A DNA stretch of 64,000 bases. Source: Planctomycetota bacterium. Lineage in GTDB: Bacteria > Planctomycetota > Planctomycetia > Planctomycetales > Planctomycetaceae. This document shows, piece after piece, positions 45,118-54,026 of this stretch (the stretch's first letter is position 1; every line of letters starts with the position of its first letter). Below the pieces are notes generated by a model. The model saw nothing but the letters and a program-made list of their open reading frames with translations. It did no database searches and had not been told where the DNA came from. Made by a program: the position numbers and the translations under genes. Where the stretch lies: contig JAURQH010000059.1 of the NCBI GenBank assembly GCA_030836185.1, positions 1 to 64,000 of the forward strand. The letters are read 5' to 3'.

Positions 45118-45453
45118 TTATTTTGCTTTTTTGGGTTTAGGAGCTTTTTTCTTGTCAGCCGGAGGTGCGGGAGGAGCATCGGTTGCTTTCGGTGCGCCTT
45201 TCATTGGCTTGGCTGAACTGGCTGCTGGTGCTGCTGCCGACCCAGGTGAACAACAGCTTGGCTTGGGTGAACAGCAAGTCGGTGCAGGAGCACATTTGAC
45301 AGGTGCGCACTTGACTGGAGCACATTCCACTTTTTCCACTTTGCAGCAGGTGGTCTTTTTCTTTCCACATCCGAAAAAGCCAGCATCGGCACTATTCATT
45401 GCGCCAAAAACAAAGGTCACTGCCAACAAAGAACCTAAAATTCGAATCTTCAT
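45118..45453 (-). CDS. Secreted Cys/Ala/Pro/Lys-rich small protein
   Basis: A 111-residue protein with signal peptide MKIRILGSLLAVTFVFGAMN. The mature part has GFFGCGKKKTTCCKVEKVEC, the repeat CAPVKCAPVKCAPAP, CCSPKPSCCSPG, then an Ala/Pro/Lys-rich tail ending KKKAPKPKKAK. Ten or more Cys in about 45 residues could bind metal or form disulfides. Such small Cys-rich exported proteins are frequent in planctomycetes; function unknown. AAGGAG lies nine bases before ATG 45453, so the in-frame upstream start at 45501 is rejected. Its position beside the arsenosugar genes may be chance. Confidence 0.82.
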   Translation of the reverse strand: MKIRILGSLLAVTFVFGAMNSADAGFFGCGKKKTTCCKVEKVECAPVKCAPVKCAPAPTCCSPKPSCCSPGSAAAPAASSAKPMKGAPKATDAPPAPPADKKKAPKPKKAK

Positions 45454-45714
45454 GTTTCTCTCCTTGAATACTCTCGTCTGGCAAAGCCGTGTCGAATTCA
45501 TTCGTCAGGCCGGGTGCCAATCTCAGTTGTTTCACTTGCCTCTTCAGGACTTCCTGTTCCTAATAAGGTCAGTACATACCATTGACGATAAAATACGAGT
45601 TTTGGGAAGTCAAACAGGTCTGGGGCAGTTTTAACGATTGTTCTCGAAATGAGTGCAAGAACAGGCCTCTTCCTGCGACTTCATTAAACTGCTGATAAGA
45701 AAAGACTTTCAGAG

Positions 45715-46614
45715 ATGAATCCCATACATCCACCGCATCGAAAGGATCACACTTCTGCAAATTTCTCGACACGAACCTGGAAAATTGGGTCACGCACTCT
45801 CTCTCTGAACGGCGAAGCACGGTTGATGGGGATTGTGAATGTCACGCCGGACAGCTTCTCTGATGGTGGCCATTTTCTGGAGTCGGCGCATGCCGTTGAT
45901 CATGCACTGAAGCTTGAAGCCGACGGGGCCGAGTTCCTTGATATTGGGGGAGAATCAACCCGACCGGGAGCAGAACCGGTCAGCGTGAAGGATGAATTGA
46001 AACGTGTTCTTCCGGTGATTCAAGGGTTACGAGAACAGACTGAGGCCTTGATTTCGATTGATACCACGAAGTCCGAAGTGGCTCGGGAAGCACTTTCCGC
46101 AGGAGTCGACATCGTCAACGATATCTCCGGGCTGACGTTTGATCCCGGGATGCTCAAAGTCTGTGCAGAAAGTGATTGCGGCGTCATTGCCATGCATATC
46201 AAAGGGACACCGCAGACGATGCAGGATGATCCCAGTTACGAACATGTCGTCAATGAAGTCAGCAATTTTCTCGTGGAGAGGCTCTCCGCTTTAAGATCTG
46301 CCGGAATTGTCGAGGAACGTATCATGCTCGATCCGGGCATTGGGTTTGGAAAATCAGCAGCGCACAACCTGGAATTAATGCAGAATCTTGCTGAAATTCG
46401 TGGTTTGGGTCGACCACTTTTGATTGGACATTCTCGTAAGCGATTTTTGCAGAAAATCCTCGGTCGGGACGTTGAGGAGCGGATGGCGGGGACGGTGGGA
46501 GTTTCCATTGCTCTTCGCATGTTGGGAGCCGATTTGCTTCGTGTCCACGATGTTCGTGCGGTCAAGGATGCTTTGATGGCTTGTGAAACACTGATGGAGT
46601 GGGAAACGGGCTGA
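45715..46614 (+). CDS. folP: Dihydropteroate synthase
   Basis: A 299-residue folate-pathway enzyme that condenses p-aminobenzoate with dihydropterin pyrophosphate. Signatures: LMGIVNVTPDSFSDGGHF, GAEFLDIGGESTRPGAEPV, ISIDTTKSEVAREAL, MLDPGIGFGKSAAHNLELM and LIGHSRKRFL. The N-terminal 20 residues before WKIGSRTLSLNGEA are longer than usual; a later start is possible but no better site was seen. Followed by ribonuclease D 85 bp later on the same strand. Confidence 0.96.
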   Translation: MNPIHPPHRKDHTSANFSTRTWKIGSRTLSLNGEARLMGIVNVTPDSFSDGGHFLESAHAVDHALKLEADGAEFLDIGGESTRPGAEPVSVKDELKRVLPVIQGLREQTEALISIDTTKSEVAREALSAGVDIVNDISGLTFDPGMLKVCAESDCGVIAMHIKGTPQTMQDDPSYEHVVNEVSNFLVERLSALRSAGIVEERIMLDPGIGFGKSAAHNLELMQNLAEIRGLGRPLLIGHSRKRFLQKILGRDVEERMAGTVGVSIALRMLGADLLRVHDVRAVKDALMACETLMEWETG

Positions 46615-46699
46615 AAATTCGTTGCCAGTCAGGTGGGGCATTCTTCTCTTGAAACTTGCAATTTCTTCATAAACTGGGAGGATACATCCTCTGAAATCC

Positions 46700-47944
46700 G
46701 TGTCTAAGGAATTCGAGCGGATTTATTCCCATATGATCAGCGCCAGTTTGGATTTGATGTCTGAGACTCTTATCGACAATCAGCAAGATTTCGAATCTCT
46801 CTGCGCAGAGATTCGCGAAGCCGGATTAGTCGCTTTTGACACCGAATTCGTTGCCGAGCATTCTTACAATCCCGAACTGTGCCTCATGCAGTTTGCCACT
46901 CGGGATCGCTGTGTGGCTGTTGACCCGTTTGAGATGGAAAATCTCAATCCGTGGTGGGAGATCATGGCGGATGAAGAGATCAAAGTGGTCGTGCACGGTG
47001 GTCAGGCCGAGATCCGCTTTTGTTTGATCGAAGGAAATTTGAAGCCGGCCAATCTTTATGATACTCAGATCTCCGAAGCATTCCGGTCGCGCAGCTATCC
47101 TCTATCCTACGTGAATCTGGTGCAACGGGTGTTGAAGATTCGACCTTCAGGAAAAGAAACTCGCACCAACTGGAAACGACGTCCGCTCCTTCCGAATCAG
47201 GCGAAGTATGCGTTGGAAGATGTTGTCCACATGTTGCCCATTTATGACGACCAAACAAAATCACTCGTCGGACGTGGCCGATTGAAATGGGCGGTTAGTG
47301 AAATTCAACAGATGATTGATGACATCACCGCCGATCTGGAAAGTCCCGGCTGGTTGAAGCTCTCTGGATTGCATCGGCTGCAACCGAAAGAATTGGTGGT
47401 GGCTCGCGAATTATTTAATTGGCGAGAAGATGAAGCCGAATCCCGTGATCGTCCTCCTCGTTCGGTGCTGCGTGATGATTTGATTTTGGAACTCGCCAGA
47501 CGTCGTCCAAAAAATTCGACCGAACTGCTCGCGACACGAGACATGGAACGAGATCGCTATCGTCGGCACATCGATGATCTCGTCGAAGTTGTTGCTCGAG
47601 CACGAGAGATCCCCAAGGCAGATTTGCCCCAAAAAATTCGTACAGACAGGCAGGACAATAGTCAGGACGATCATGTCATTGGCAAATTACTCAGCTTGGC
47701 ACTGGCGAATCGTTGTTCGGAGTTAAACATCGCCATGTCGATCATCGCCACCAGCAGCGACTTGAGAGAGTTTGTGAGATGGTCGCTCAATGGACGACCA
47801 GCCGATGAGAACCCTTCGCTCAGTCAAGGTTGGCGCAGCGAAGTCTGCGGTCAGTTGTTGACCGATATGATCGACGGAAAAATCGCCTTGCGTGTTGCCG
47901 ATCCGAAATCTGATCACCCGCTGATCTTTGAATACGACGATTAG
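46700..47944 (+). CDS. rnd: Ribonuclease D
   Basis: A 3'-5' exoribonuclease of about 400 residues, involved in tRNA 3' processing. DEDD motifs: AFDTEFVAEHSYNPELCLMQ (Asp47, Glu49 from GTG 46700), VVHGGQAEIRF for the second Asp position (here Gly-Gln-Ala-Glu instead of the usual H-D), TQISEAF and YALEDVVHMLPIY. HRDC-like helices follow (about residues 225-300). The start is uncertain: GTG 46700, ATG 46733 and ATG 46757 are all possible and none has a strong ribosome site. The substitution in the second motif deserves care but the overall match is clear. Confidence 0.88.
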   Translation: MSKEFERIYSHMISASLDLMSETLIDNQQDFESLCAEIREAGLVAFDTEFVAEHSYNPELCLMQFATRDRCVAVDPFEMENLNPWWEIMADEEIKVVVHGGQAEIRFCLIEGNLKPANLYDTQISEAFRSRSYPLSYVNLVQRVLKIRPSGKETRTNWKRRPLLPNQAKYALEDVVHMLPIYDDQTKSLVGRGRLKWAVSEIQQMIDDITADLESPGWLKLSGLHRLQPKELVVARELFNWREDEAESRDRPPRSVLRDDLILELARRRPKNSTELLATRDMERDRYRRHIDDLVEVVARAREIPKADLPQKIRTDRQDNSQDDHVIGKLLSLALANRCSELNIAMSIIATSSDLREFVRWSLNGRPADENPSLSQGWRSEVCGQLLTDMIDGKIALRVADPKSDHPLIFEYDD

Positions 47945-48061
47945 TCGCGTTCGAATGTGAATCTTTTCAAGCACCTCGCAAGCGCGAGTGGTTTCTCTAT
48001 CAGACTGCGATGATTGTCAAATCACAGGGCCGAACTCAGGAAACATGCGAGCAAAAATTTC

Positions 48062-48084
48062 GTAGGCTGGGACAAGTCCCAGCA
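48062..48084. repeat. Palindromic intergenic repeat (family B)
   Basis: GTAGGCTGGGACAAGTCCCA contains CTGGGAC and GTCCCAG with a two-base loop. A second copy lies at 59978-59998. The gap between rnd and the UxaA-family gene also has the palindrome-like CTCGCAAGCGCGAG near 47975. Confidence 0.8.
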
Positions 48085-48171
48085 TTTCGCAAGATCACGA
48101 GCGTTGCAGCACACTCACCTCACCGCTACTCTCAAGTGGCCGTTATTTACTGAATTCTGAAAGCCGCACCT

Positions 48172-49731
48172 ATGAGTCTTTCTCTGGAGTCACCGTTTCT
48201 CTTCTTGCACGATCAGGATGATGTGGCCGTTGCTCGATTTCAGATCGAGGAAGGGGTTCAGTTTCAGGTTCCCGGTTCCAATGAATTAGTCACCACGCGC
48301 GAGGCGATTGAGTTTGGTCATAAGGTCGCCGTCCGAAAGATCGGGAGCGGTTCGCCGGTCCGAAAATTTGGTCAAATTATCGGCTTTGCGACGGCCGAGA
48401 TCGAAGCAGGCAGTTGGGTGCATATGCACAATCTCGGTATGGGAGAACTTTCACAAACCTACGAGATGGGCGTCGACCTTCCACCAGATCCCGATCCCAT
48501 TTCCGGTCGAACTTTTCAAGGCATCGTACGACCGGATGGGCGTGTCGCCACTCGCAATTATGTCGGCATCATCAGCACCGTGAATTGCTCGGCCACGGCG
48601 TCGAAGTATGTGGCCGATGCGATCAACGCGGAGCTGCTGGCCGATTATCCCAATATCGATGGTGTTGTCGCGTTGACCCATAAAGGAGGTTGCGCCTTCG
48701 AGTTCGCGGGAGACGATCATCAACAACTTGCCCGTACAATGGGTGGCTTTGCCCGTCATCCGAATATTGGTGCTTATCTTGTCATTGGACTTGGCTGCGA
48801 AGCCTCACAGCCTTCGTATCTTGTGGAAGAGCATGGCTTGGTGCAGCTTGATATTGGGCAACCGAAAGACGAGAAGCTGCCCGTGATGATGAATATTCAG
48901 GAGCAGGGAGGCGTTGCAAAGACGGTCGATTATGCCATCGGTGTCCTGAAAGAGTTACTCCCTCAAGCCAACGACGTGACACGAACTGCGGTCCCAGTCT
49001 CGGAGATCATTCTGGGGACGGAATGTGGTGGTTCCGACGGAAACAGTGGCGTCACGGCTAACCCGGCAGTCGGATACACCAGCGATCTTTTAGTCGCGAT
49101 GGGAGCCACATCCATTTTGGCAGAAGTTCCCGAGATGTTTGGTGCCGAGCATATGCTTGTCAGGCGTGCGGTTTCCGAACAGGTTGGCAAAAAACTGATT
49201 GAACGGATTCATTGGTGGGAAGATTATGCCCGCATGTTTGGTGTGCAAATCGATAACAATCCCTCTGTCGGTAATAAAAAGGGCGGGTTGACGACCATCT
49301 ATGAGAAGTCACTGGGAGCCGTCGCCAAAGGAGGCACAACGGCTTTGCGGGCCGTGTATGAATACGCAGAGAAGGTCACGGAAAAAGGGTTTGTCATCAT
49401 GGACACTCCGGGATTCGATCCGGCCTCCGTCACGGGCATGATTGCCGGCGGGGCCAACATGATTGTTTTCACAACCGGTCGAGGAAGTTGCTTCGGCTGC
49501 AAGCCGGTCCCGACCATCAAAATCGCCACCAACACGCCCATGTACAATAAGATGCAAGACGACATGGATATCAACGCCGGTCGCATACTCGACGGGGCGA
49601 CTGTGGAAGAGGTTGGTGAAGAGATTCTGGAGAAAATCATTTCTGTCGCCGGCGGAGAGAAAACAAAGAGCGAAGCTCAAGGCATTGGTGATGAAGAGTT
49701 CTGCCCGTGGGTCTCTGGCCCGGTGTTGTGA
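48172..49731 (+). CDS. uxaA: Altronate dehydratase (UxaA/GarD family), full length
   Basis: A 519-residue enzyme with an N-terminal SAF domain (LFLHDQDDVAVARFQIEEGV to about residue 95) and the large C-terminal iron-dependent dehydratase domain: YVGIISTVNCSATASKYVAD, LTHKGGCAF, LGLGCEASQ-like GLGCEASQPSYLV, GTECGGSDGNSGVTANP, PEMFGAEHML, GRGSCFGCKPVPTIK and the C-terminal FCPWVSGPVL. It dehydrates altronate (or galactarate) to 2-keto-3-deoxy sugar acids. No other uronate gene is nearby, so the substrate within the family is not fixed. Monocistronic. Confidence 0.92.
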   Translation: MSLSLESPFLFLHDQDDVAVARFQIEEGVQFQVPGSNELVTTREAIEFGHKVAVRKIGSGSPVRKFGQIIGFATAEIEAGSWVHMHNLGMGELSQTYEMGVDLPPDPDPISGRTFQGIVRPDGRVATRNYVGIISTVNCSATASKYVADAINAELLADYPNIDGVVALTHKGGCAFEFAGDDHQQLARTMGGFARHPNIGAYLVIGLGCEASQPSYLVEEHGLVQLDIGQPKDEKLPVMMNIQEQGGVAKTVDYAIGVLKELLPQANDVTRTAVPVSEIILGTECGGSDGNSGVTANPAVGYTSDLLVAMGATSILAEVPEMFGAEHMLVRRAVSEQVGKKLIERIHWWEDYARMFGVQIDNNPSVGNKKGGLTTIYEKSLGAVAKGGTTALRAVYEYAEKVTEKGFVIMDTPGFDPASVTGMIAGGANMIVFTTGRGSCFGCKPVPTIKIATNTPMYNKMQDDMDINAGRILDGATVEEVGEEILEKIISVAGGEKTKSEAQGIGDEEFCPWVSGPVL

Positions 49732-50098
49732 CCTCTCTGCAATCAATCCGTGAGTCTTTGTGACTAAGCCAACTCATTTAACGAGCAAACGAGGTAGCCC
49801 AGTCTTCTCATTTTGACAGGTCGCCATGATGACTTTGCGACCGGCAGAAATTGCCGGCGAGAGATTTATCTGCTGAAATGCTCGATGAATCTGCTGTTTC
49901 AGGGTCTTTATTGTCCATCAAGTAGCCCCTGAAGAACCGGCATGACCGCGGAAATCAGAAAAAGTGGTAGTTCTGTCATAATCGTTATAGTTTGACATCC
50001 GCTCGTTCCGATAAGTGAGAGCAGAGCCGTAATCTCTTCCGTCAACTGGAGGGGTGACTCGGTGGTATCGCAACTCACTGGATGTCAAGGATGATCCG
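49732..50098. other. Intergenic region with a diverged palindromic repeat and hairpins
   Basis: AACTCATTTAACGAGCAAAC (49771-49790, followed by GAGGTAGCCC) is a diverged copy of the palindrome at 60061-60096. Downstream are hairpins GTCGC...GCGAC and CCGGCA-GAAAT-TGCCGG (about 49830-49860), which could be a terminator or small RNA but have no T-run. Promoter of the next gene should lie near 49990 (TTGACA present); no convincing -10 was paired. Confidence 0.5.
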
Positions 50099-51736
50099 AT
50101 GCGGACACATCAATGTTTGACTTTGTTCTTGTGTGGAGTCTTCTTGCTTGGAGGCATGAAGGCTTACGCTCAAACACCCGGAACCGGTTATGCAAATTTC
50201 AACTCTCATGCTCCGATAAATCCGGCGGGTGTTCCCGCAGGCTTTAATCCCTATCCGGCAGTCTCACCATTCGAGCATGCCATGTCCTCGACTTATAACG
50301 AGCGGGGCATCTGGTTGAATGAAACCAGCAACGAAATGCAAAATCGTGGGTACTTTCGCCTGGAATCAATCGTGGCCCGATTCAAAGGCCCGAGTTCTGA
50401 TCCGATCGGTTTCGAGGGGTCAGTCGTCAACTCGTTTTTTGATGGAGCTGCTGCCATTGAAAATAACGACTCTGGTGCTGGTCGTCTTGACACAGGTGAC
50501 ACACCACTCCCTTTTGGCGATGGAAAAGGCTTCTACGGGGATGCTGATTCTGGATTGATCGATGCCAGTCACGGTGTCGGAATCCAGGGCGTCTGGGGAA
50601 TTGAACGCTCGGACGGAATCAGTCTGGAATTGTCTGGGTTGTGGATCGGGCAAGATTGGGAAGGGTCAGCCACCGGGTACAAAATTCAACGATATGGAAA
50701 TAAGGATGATTTGTTTCCATCGGTGATCTACGAGCAAGACTTTGTTCCGAGTCACATCAGTCAAAGAATTAACTTTGAATCAGGCCCCGATGGCCTGTTG
50801 GGCCTGGATGTTGTCGATCTCGATAATATTACACCTCGAAACAACGGAATCGGATTAGATGATGGGTCGATTTTAGGAACTCGCCAAAGATTCGACTCGT
50901 TCTTGCTGAAGCGAATGAGGTCAGAACTTTATGGGGCTCAAGTCAACTTGATTAACACTCCGTCACGTCAGTTTGGCCCGTTTACCGTTCGACCTATGTT
51001 CGGCATCAAATATCTGCAACCAACAGAAGAGTTTTCAGTGGAAGGACACGATAGTGGTCTCGATTATGAACTGGCTGACTCTGAAGATACTGTGATACCG
51101 GGAGGGATTGACGATATCGAGCAAATAGTGCGTGCTCCCTATCGTGCTTATATCGATAGTAGTGCTGAAACACATCTAGGTGGACCGGAAATGGGTTGGC
51201 GTTATGCTGCAGGTGGCGACCATTTTCGCTTGGAAGGAGAAACCAAGTTTGGGGTCATGGGTGCTCGTGAAAAGACGGAACTCTGGACGAAAGGACTCGG
51301 TCAGCCGTTTCTGTTTGATCAAAACGAGACTCTTCAAGTGGCTGGGTCAGCAGGTGTTGTGGGTAACTTCAATCCCTTCTACGATCCTGAGCTGGAAACC
51401 AGCGATACCGAATCAACAAGCTATGTGACACCAACTTTCCAACAATCATTCAATACCAAGTCAAAGCCTTTTGCTTATATCCCCGTAGTCAGAGATATCG
51501 GACTCTTCCGCGAAGCCAACTTTTCTGCCGGATGGACATTCCTGTTAATCGGACAATTGCAACGTCCCAACGAATCAATAATCTATCAGTCAGGAAATGG
51601 TGCGATCACACCAGGAATTGATGAGATTGCTTATCTTACTCAGGGTGGCGATCCTACGCTTACTCCAGAAATCAAGAAAGACCGCTCGCTCTACTTCGTC
51701 AACTACTTCAACTTCGGTGTTGAGTGGGAATATTGA
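50099..51736 (+). CDS. Putative outer-membrane beta-barrel protein (BBP7-like)
   Basis: A 545-residue exported protein with signal peptide (LTLFLCGVFLLGGMKAYAQ). The mature part is beta-rich with alternating pattern, Gly/Asn/Asp-rich turns and aromatic residues, and ends FVNYFNFGVEWEY, the aromatic C-terminus usual for outer-membrane barrels. It resembles the planctomycete BBP7-type barrel proteins I recall, but the match is weak. AAGGA before ATG 50099 and the signal peptide fix the start; the in-frame GTG at 50054 would bury it. A strong terminator follows. Confidence 0.65.
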   Translation: MRTHQCLTLFLCGVFLLGGMKAYAQTPGTGYANFNSHAPINPAGVPAGFNPYPAVSPFEHAMSSTYNERGIWLNETSNEMQNRGYFRLESIVARFKGPSSDPIGFEGSVVNSFFDGAAAIENNDSGAGRLDTGDTPLPFGDGKGFYGDADSGLIDASHGVGIQGVWGIERSDGISLELSGLWIGQDWEGSATGYKIQRYGNKDDLFPSVIYEQDFVPSHISQRINFESGPDGLLGLDVVDLDNITPRNNGIGLDDGSILGTRQRFDSFLLKRMRSELYGAQVNLINTPSRQFGPFTVRPMFGIKYLQPTEEFSVEGHDSGLDYELADSEDTVIPGGIDDIEQIVRAPYRAYIDSSAETHLGGPEMGWRYAAGGDHFRLEGETKFGVMGAREKTELWTKGLGQPFLFDQNETLQVAGSAGVVGNFNPFYDPELETSDTESTSYVTPTFQQSFNTKSKPFAYIPVVRDIGLFREANFSAGWTFLLIGQLQRPNESIIYQSGNGAITPGIDEIAYLTQGGDPTLTPEIKKDRSLYFVNYFNFGVEWEY

Positions 51737-51785
51737 TCACAAGCTGATAACTCCAGCATCGGAATTCGTTCCGATGGCGATACCG

Positions 51786-51813
51786 CCCGGCAGGTTGTTC
51801 CTGCCGGGTTTTT
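51786..51813 (+). terminator. Rho-independent terminator of the outer-membrane protein gene
   Basis: CCCGGCAGG (51786-51794) pairs perfectly with CCTGCCGGG (51800-51808), five-base loop, followed by TTTTT. It also separates the convergent PhoD gene. Confidence 0.95.
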
Positions 51814-51823
51814 CGCTGCGCGG

Positions 51824-53707
51824 TCACTTTTTCTGTGAGACAGGTGGCGGTGACAAATCGAGTTGTGAAACCGCTTCTGCATAAACCAATTTCCCGGTGT
51901 AGCCATCGTAAAAGCTGACGATCACTTGAGGCTCGTCATACGCCACAAACTGGTAGCCGCTTCCTTCAGGTTTGGCGGTCTTCATGACGTTGTTGACAGA
52001 AACGACCGAATAGTAGGTGCTTCGCAATCGGTCGTATTTGACGTTATCGGGAAACCCAGCCACCCATTTGATCTGTACCGGGCGACCCTGACTCTTCCAG
52101 TTCCCCCCGAAAGGCATTCGACCTGCTGTTCCAATGGGATGTGCGGTTGACCCCATCGGTCCGACCATGAATTCCCAGATATTGTCCGTCACGCGGACCG
52201 ACATCGAATTGTGGACATCTCCCGAAAAGAAGAGGATTGGTTTATCGATCTCGTCGAGGGCTTCCAGCACCTGTTCTCGCTCATGAACAAACGACGCCAT
52301 GCCGTCTCCCTTGGGATCAGCCCCTCTTTCAGGAGCCACATGATAGGCTGAGTGATAGATCAGCCAAGGGTCGGGAGTGATGATGAACAGGAACTCGGCC
52401 TCACTCTCTCGCGCAGTTTTCAACAGCCATTGTTTTTGCGTCTCTCCTAGTGCATAGATTTTCGGGTCGTGGACGTTCTTCAAGTTGGTTTTGGAGCGTT
52501 CGCCTCGCGTATCGACCATCAAGATATGACAATTGCCGACCTTCCAGTCCCGATAGTGATGGGTGCCGATGGAGTATGCCGCGTTCTCATCCGCTTTCAG
52601 AGGAGGGGCAATTTTCAAAGTGTTCTTGTCAACAATTTCGATCACCTCATACACGCCGGCATTCTTGGGGGCTTTGGGGGCCGCTTGCCTCAAGGCTCCT
52701 CCCGGATAGGGGCCGATATGCAGTGTGCTGATCTGCGAAAGTTGCAGTTGCGAAAAATCAGCGTCAGGATCATGAAGAAGATCACTTCCTTTTTCCATCT
52801 TCGCAGAACCAAATTGAATCGGTGCATTTGGTGCGATTTGAGGATTGGCCCAGCCAACGTAATCGGTCCATGCTTTCAGTCCATAGTCTCGAATTAAATA
52901 TTTGCCGGCTTTGAGTCCCGGTTGTCCGCTGCCGTGAATGTCCCAGCCGAGTTCGTGATCGTCATAAGTGAAAATTGTGGGGACGGATCGCGTCATGCGA
53001 GCGAAAGAACGTCCTCGTTTCCAATAAAGTCGATAGTTGTACCATAAACCGTCGAGCGTGCCGTCTCGGTCTTCTTCATAGATCGTGTCTCCATTCATCA
53101 GATGAAACTGAACGTCTTCTCCATGATGCTTGAGCAAGGTGTCGAACGCTGGTGGAGAACCATATTGTCCCCCCGAGCGAACGGGATCTTGCGAGGCACA
53201 GCACCCAATGGAAAAACAGATATTGAAACGGCCTTCTGAATTGTGTGGTTCATCCCGATAGACAGTGGAGTCGGGAAGAGTTCGGAAACGGGGCCAATCA
53301 TCGTGAAAGTCGATCCGGGTATCGGCCAATCGTCCGTCGATCTCTATGGCATAGAAGTAGAGAGTCGCCGGTTTCAATTTGGTCAATGTGACTGTACCAG
53401 TGCAGTCATTCTCGGCGACCGTTTTTCCTGTGACTCCCGGTGACTTGGAATGAATGGGAAGCTGCGTCGAATAGCGAACGGTAAACTCGGCTGGTTCTTG
53501 TGTTCGAATCCAGACAGTCATCGAGTCGGAACCGGGTTGGCCGAGCATCGGGCCATGAGTCAGTCCGAGAGTTTCGGCAGGAGTCACATGATTGGCAATC
53601 GGGTCGGGCCAGAGTCTCTGTTGTGCCAAAAGAGACGTTGACGGAATGACCATCAGGAGAAAAATCGTTGTCAGAAACCGGTGGCGGTGGAGCGGAATAT
53701 TCATCAA
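51824..53707 (-). CDS. phoD: PhoD-like alkaline phosphatase/phosphodiesterase, exported
   Basis: A 627-residue metallophosphatase with signal peptide (FLTTIFLLMVIPSTSLLAQ). N-terminal fibronectin-like PhoD_N domain (SDSMTVWIRTQEPAEFTV; KPATLYFYAIEIDGR), then CSIGCCAS-like SIGCCASQDP, MNGDTIYEEDRDGTLDG, FTYDDHELGWDIHGSG and the C-terminal FFSGDVHNSMSV with metal ligands. PhoD enzymes release phosphate from monoesters and diesters outside the cell, often under phosphate limitation; no Pho box was identified. A phosphonate operon is in the same window but 35 kb away. Gene symbol by family. Confidence 0.88.
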   Translation of the reverse strand: MMNIPLHRHRFLTTIFLLMVIPSTSLLAQQRLWPDPIANHVTPAETLGLTHGPMLGQPGSDSMTVWIRTQEPAEFTVRYSTQLPIHSKSPGVTGKTVAENDCTGTVTLTKLKPATLYFYAIEIDGRLADTRIDFHDDWPRFRTLPDSTVYRDEPHNSEGRFNICFSIGCCASQDPVRSGGQYGSPPAFDTLLKHHGEDVQFHLMNGDTIYEEDRDGTLDGLWYNYRLYWKRGRSFARMTRSVPTIFTYDDHELGWDIHGSGQPGLKAGKYLIRDYGLKAWTDYVGWANPQIAPNAPIQFGSAKMEKGSDLLHDPDADFSQLQLSQISTLHIGPYPGGALRQAAPKAPKNAGVYEVIEIVDKNTLKIAPPLKADENAAYSIGTHHYRDWKVGNCHILMVDTRGERSKTNLKNVHDPKIYALGETQKQWLLKTARESEAEFLFIITPDPWLIYHSAYHVAPERGADPKGDGMASFVHEREQVLEALDEIDKPILFFSGDVHNSMSVRVTDNIWEFMVGPMGSTAHPIGTAGRMPFGGNWKSQGRPVQIKWVAGFPDNVKYDRLRSTYYSVVSVNNVMKTAKPEGSGYQFVAYDEPQVIVSFYDGYTGKLVYAEAVSQLDLSPPPVSQKK

Positions 53708-54026
53708 TCGATCTCGTTGTGTGTATGAAAGAGGAGCAGTGAATCTGCTGAAACAGCTACGCTATCCGCTCAAACAGGCATCAATCAACGAAGATCTTCG
53801 AGAAATCGACTTCATTAGGCGTCAGGAGCGTGTGCGCATCGTCTCTGACAAAATCCTGAGGGTGTTGCCTGTTTTTTACATGACATTGTTTTCTATGTGA
53901 CATTGTGACGTACGGACGATATGATGGCTGCGTTGCCCGTCTCTTTCTTCTAATGCCACAATCTGCGGCAAGAGCTTCAGGTAACGCCCTTGAAACCTGA
54001 CTGAAGATTCCCTGGAGAAGTGATCG
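53708..54026. other. Divergent upstream region of phoD and the DUF1549 gene
   Basis: These 319 bases separate two divergent genes and must hold both promoters. A tandem-like TGACATTG (about 53880-53905: ATGACATTGTTTTCTATGTG then ACATTGTGACG) is the only structure I see. No Pho-box-like direct repeat of the CTGTCAT type was found by eye. Confidence 0.45.

Noticed and set aside
45131-45634. 167-codon plus-strand ORF
   Set aside because: Antisense of the Cys-rich gene; its Ala/Gly repeats mirror that gene's codons.
53500-53520. tRNA-like GTTCGAATCC string
   Set aside because: It lies inside the phoD coding sequence and has no acceptor or anticodon stem around it.
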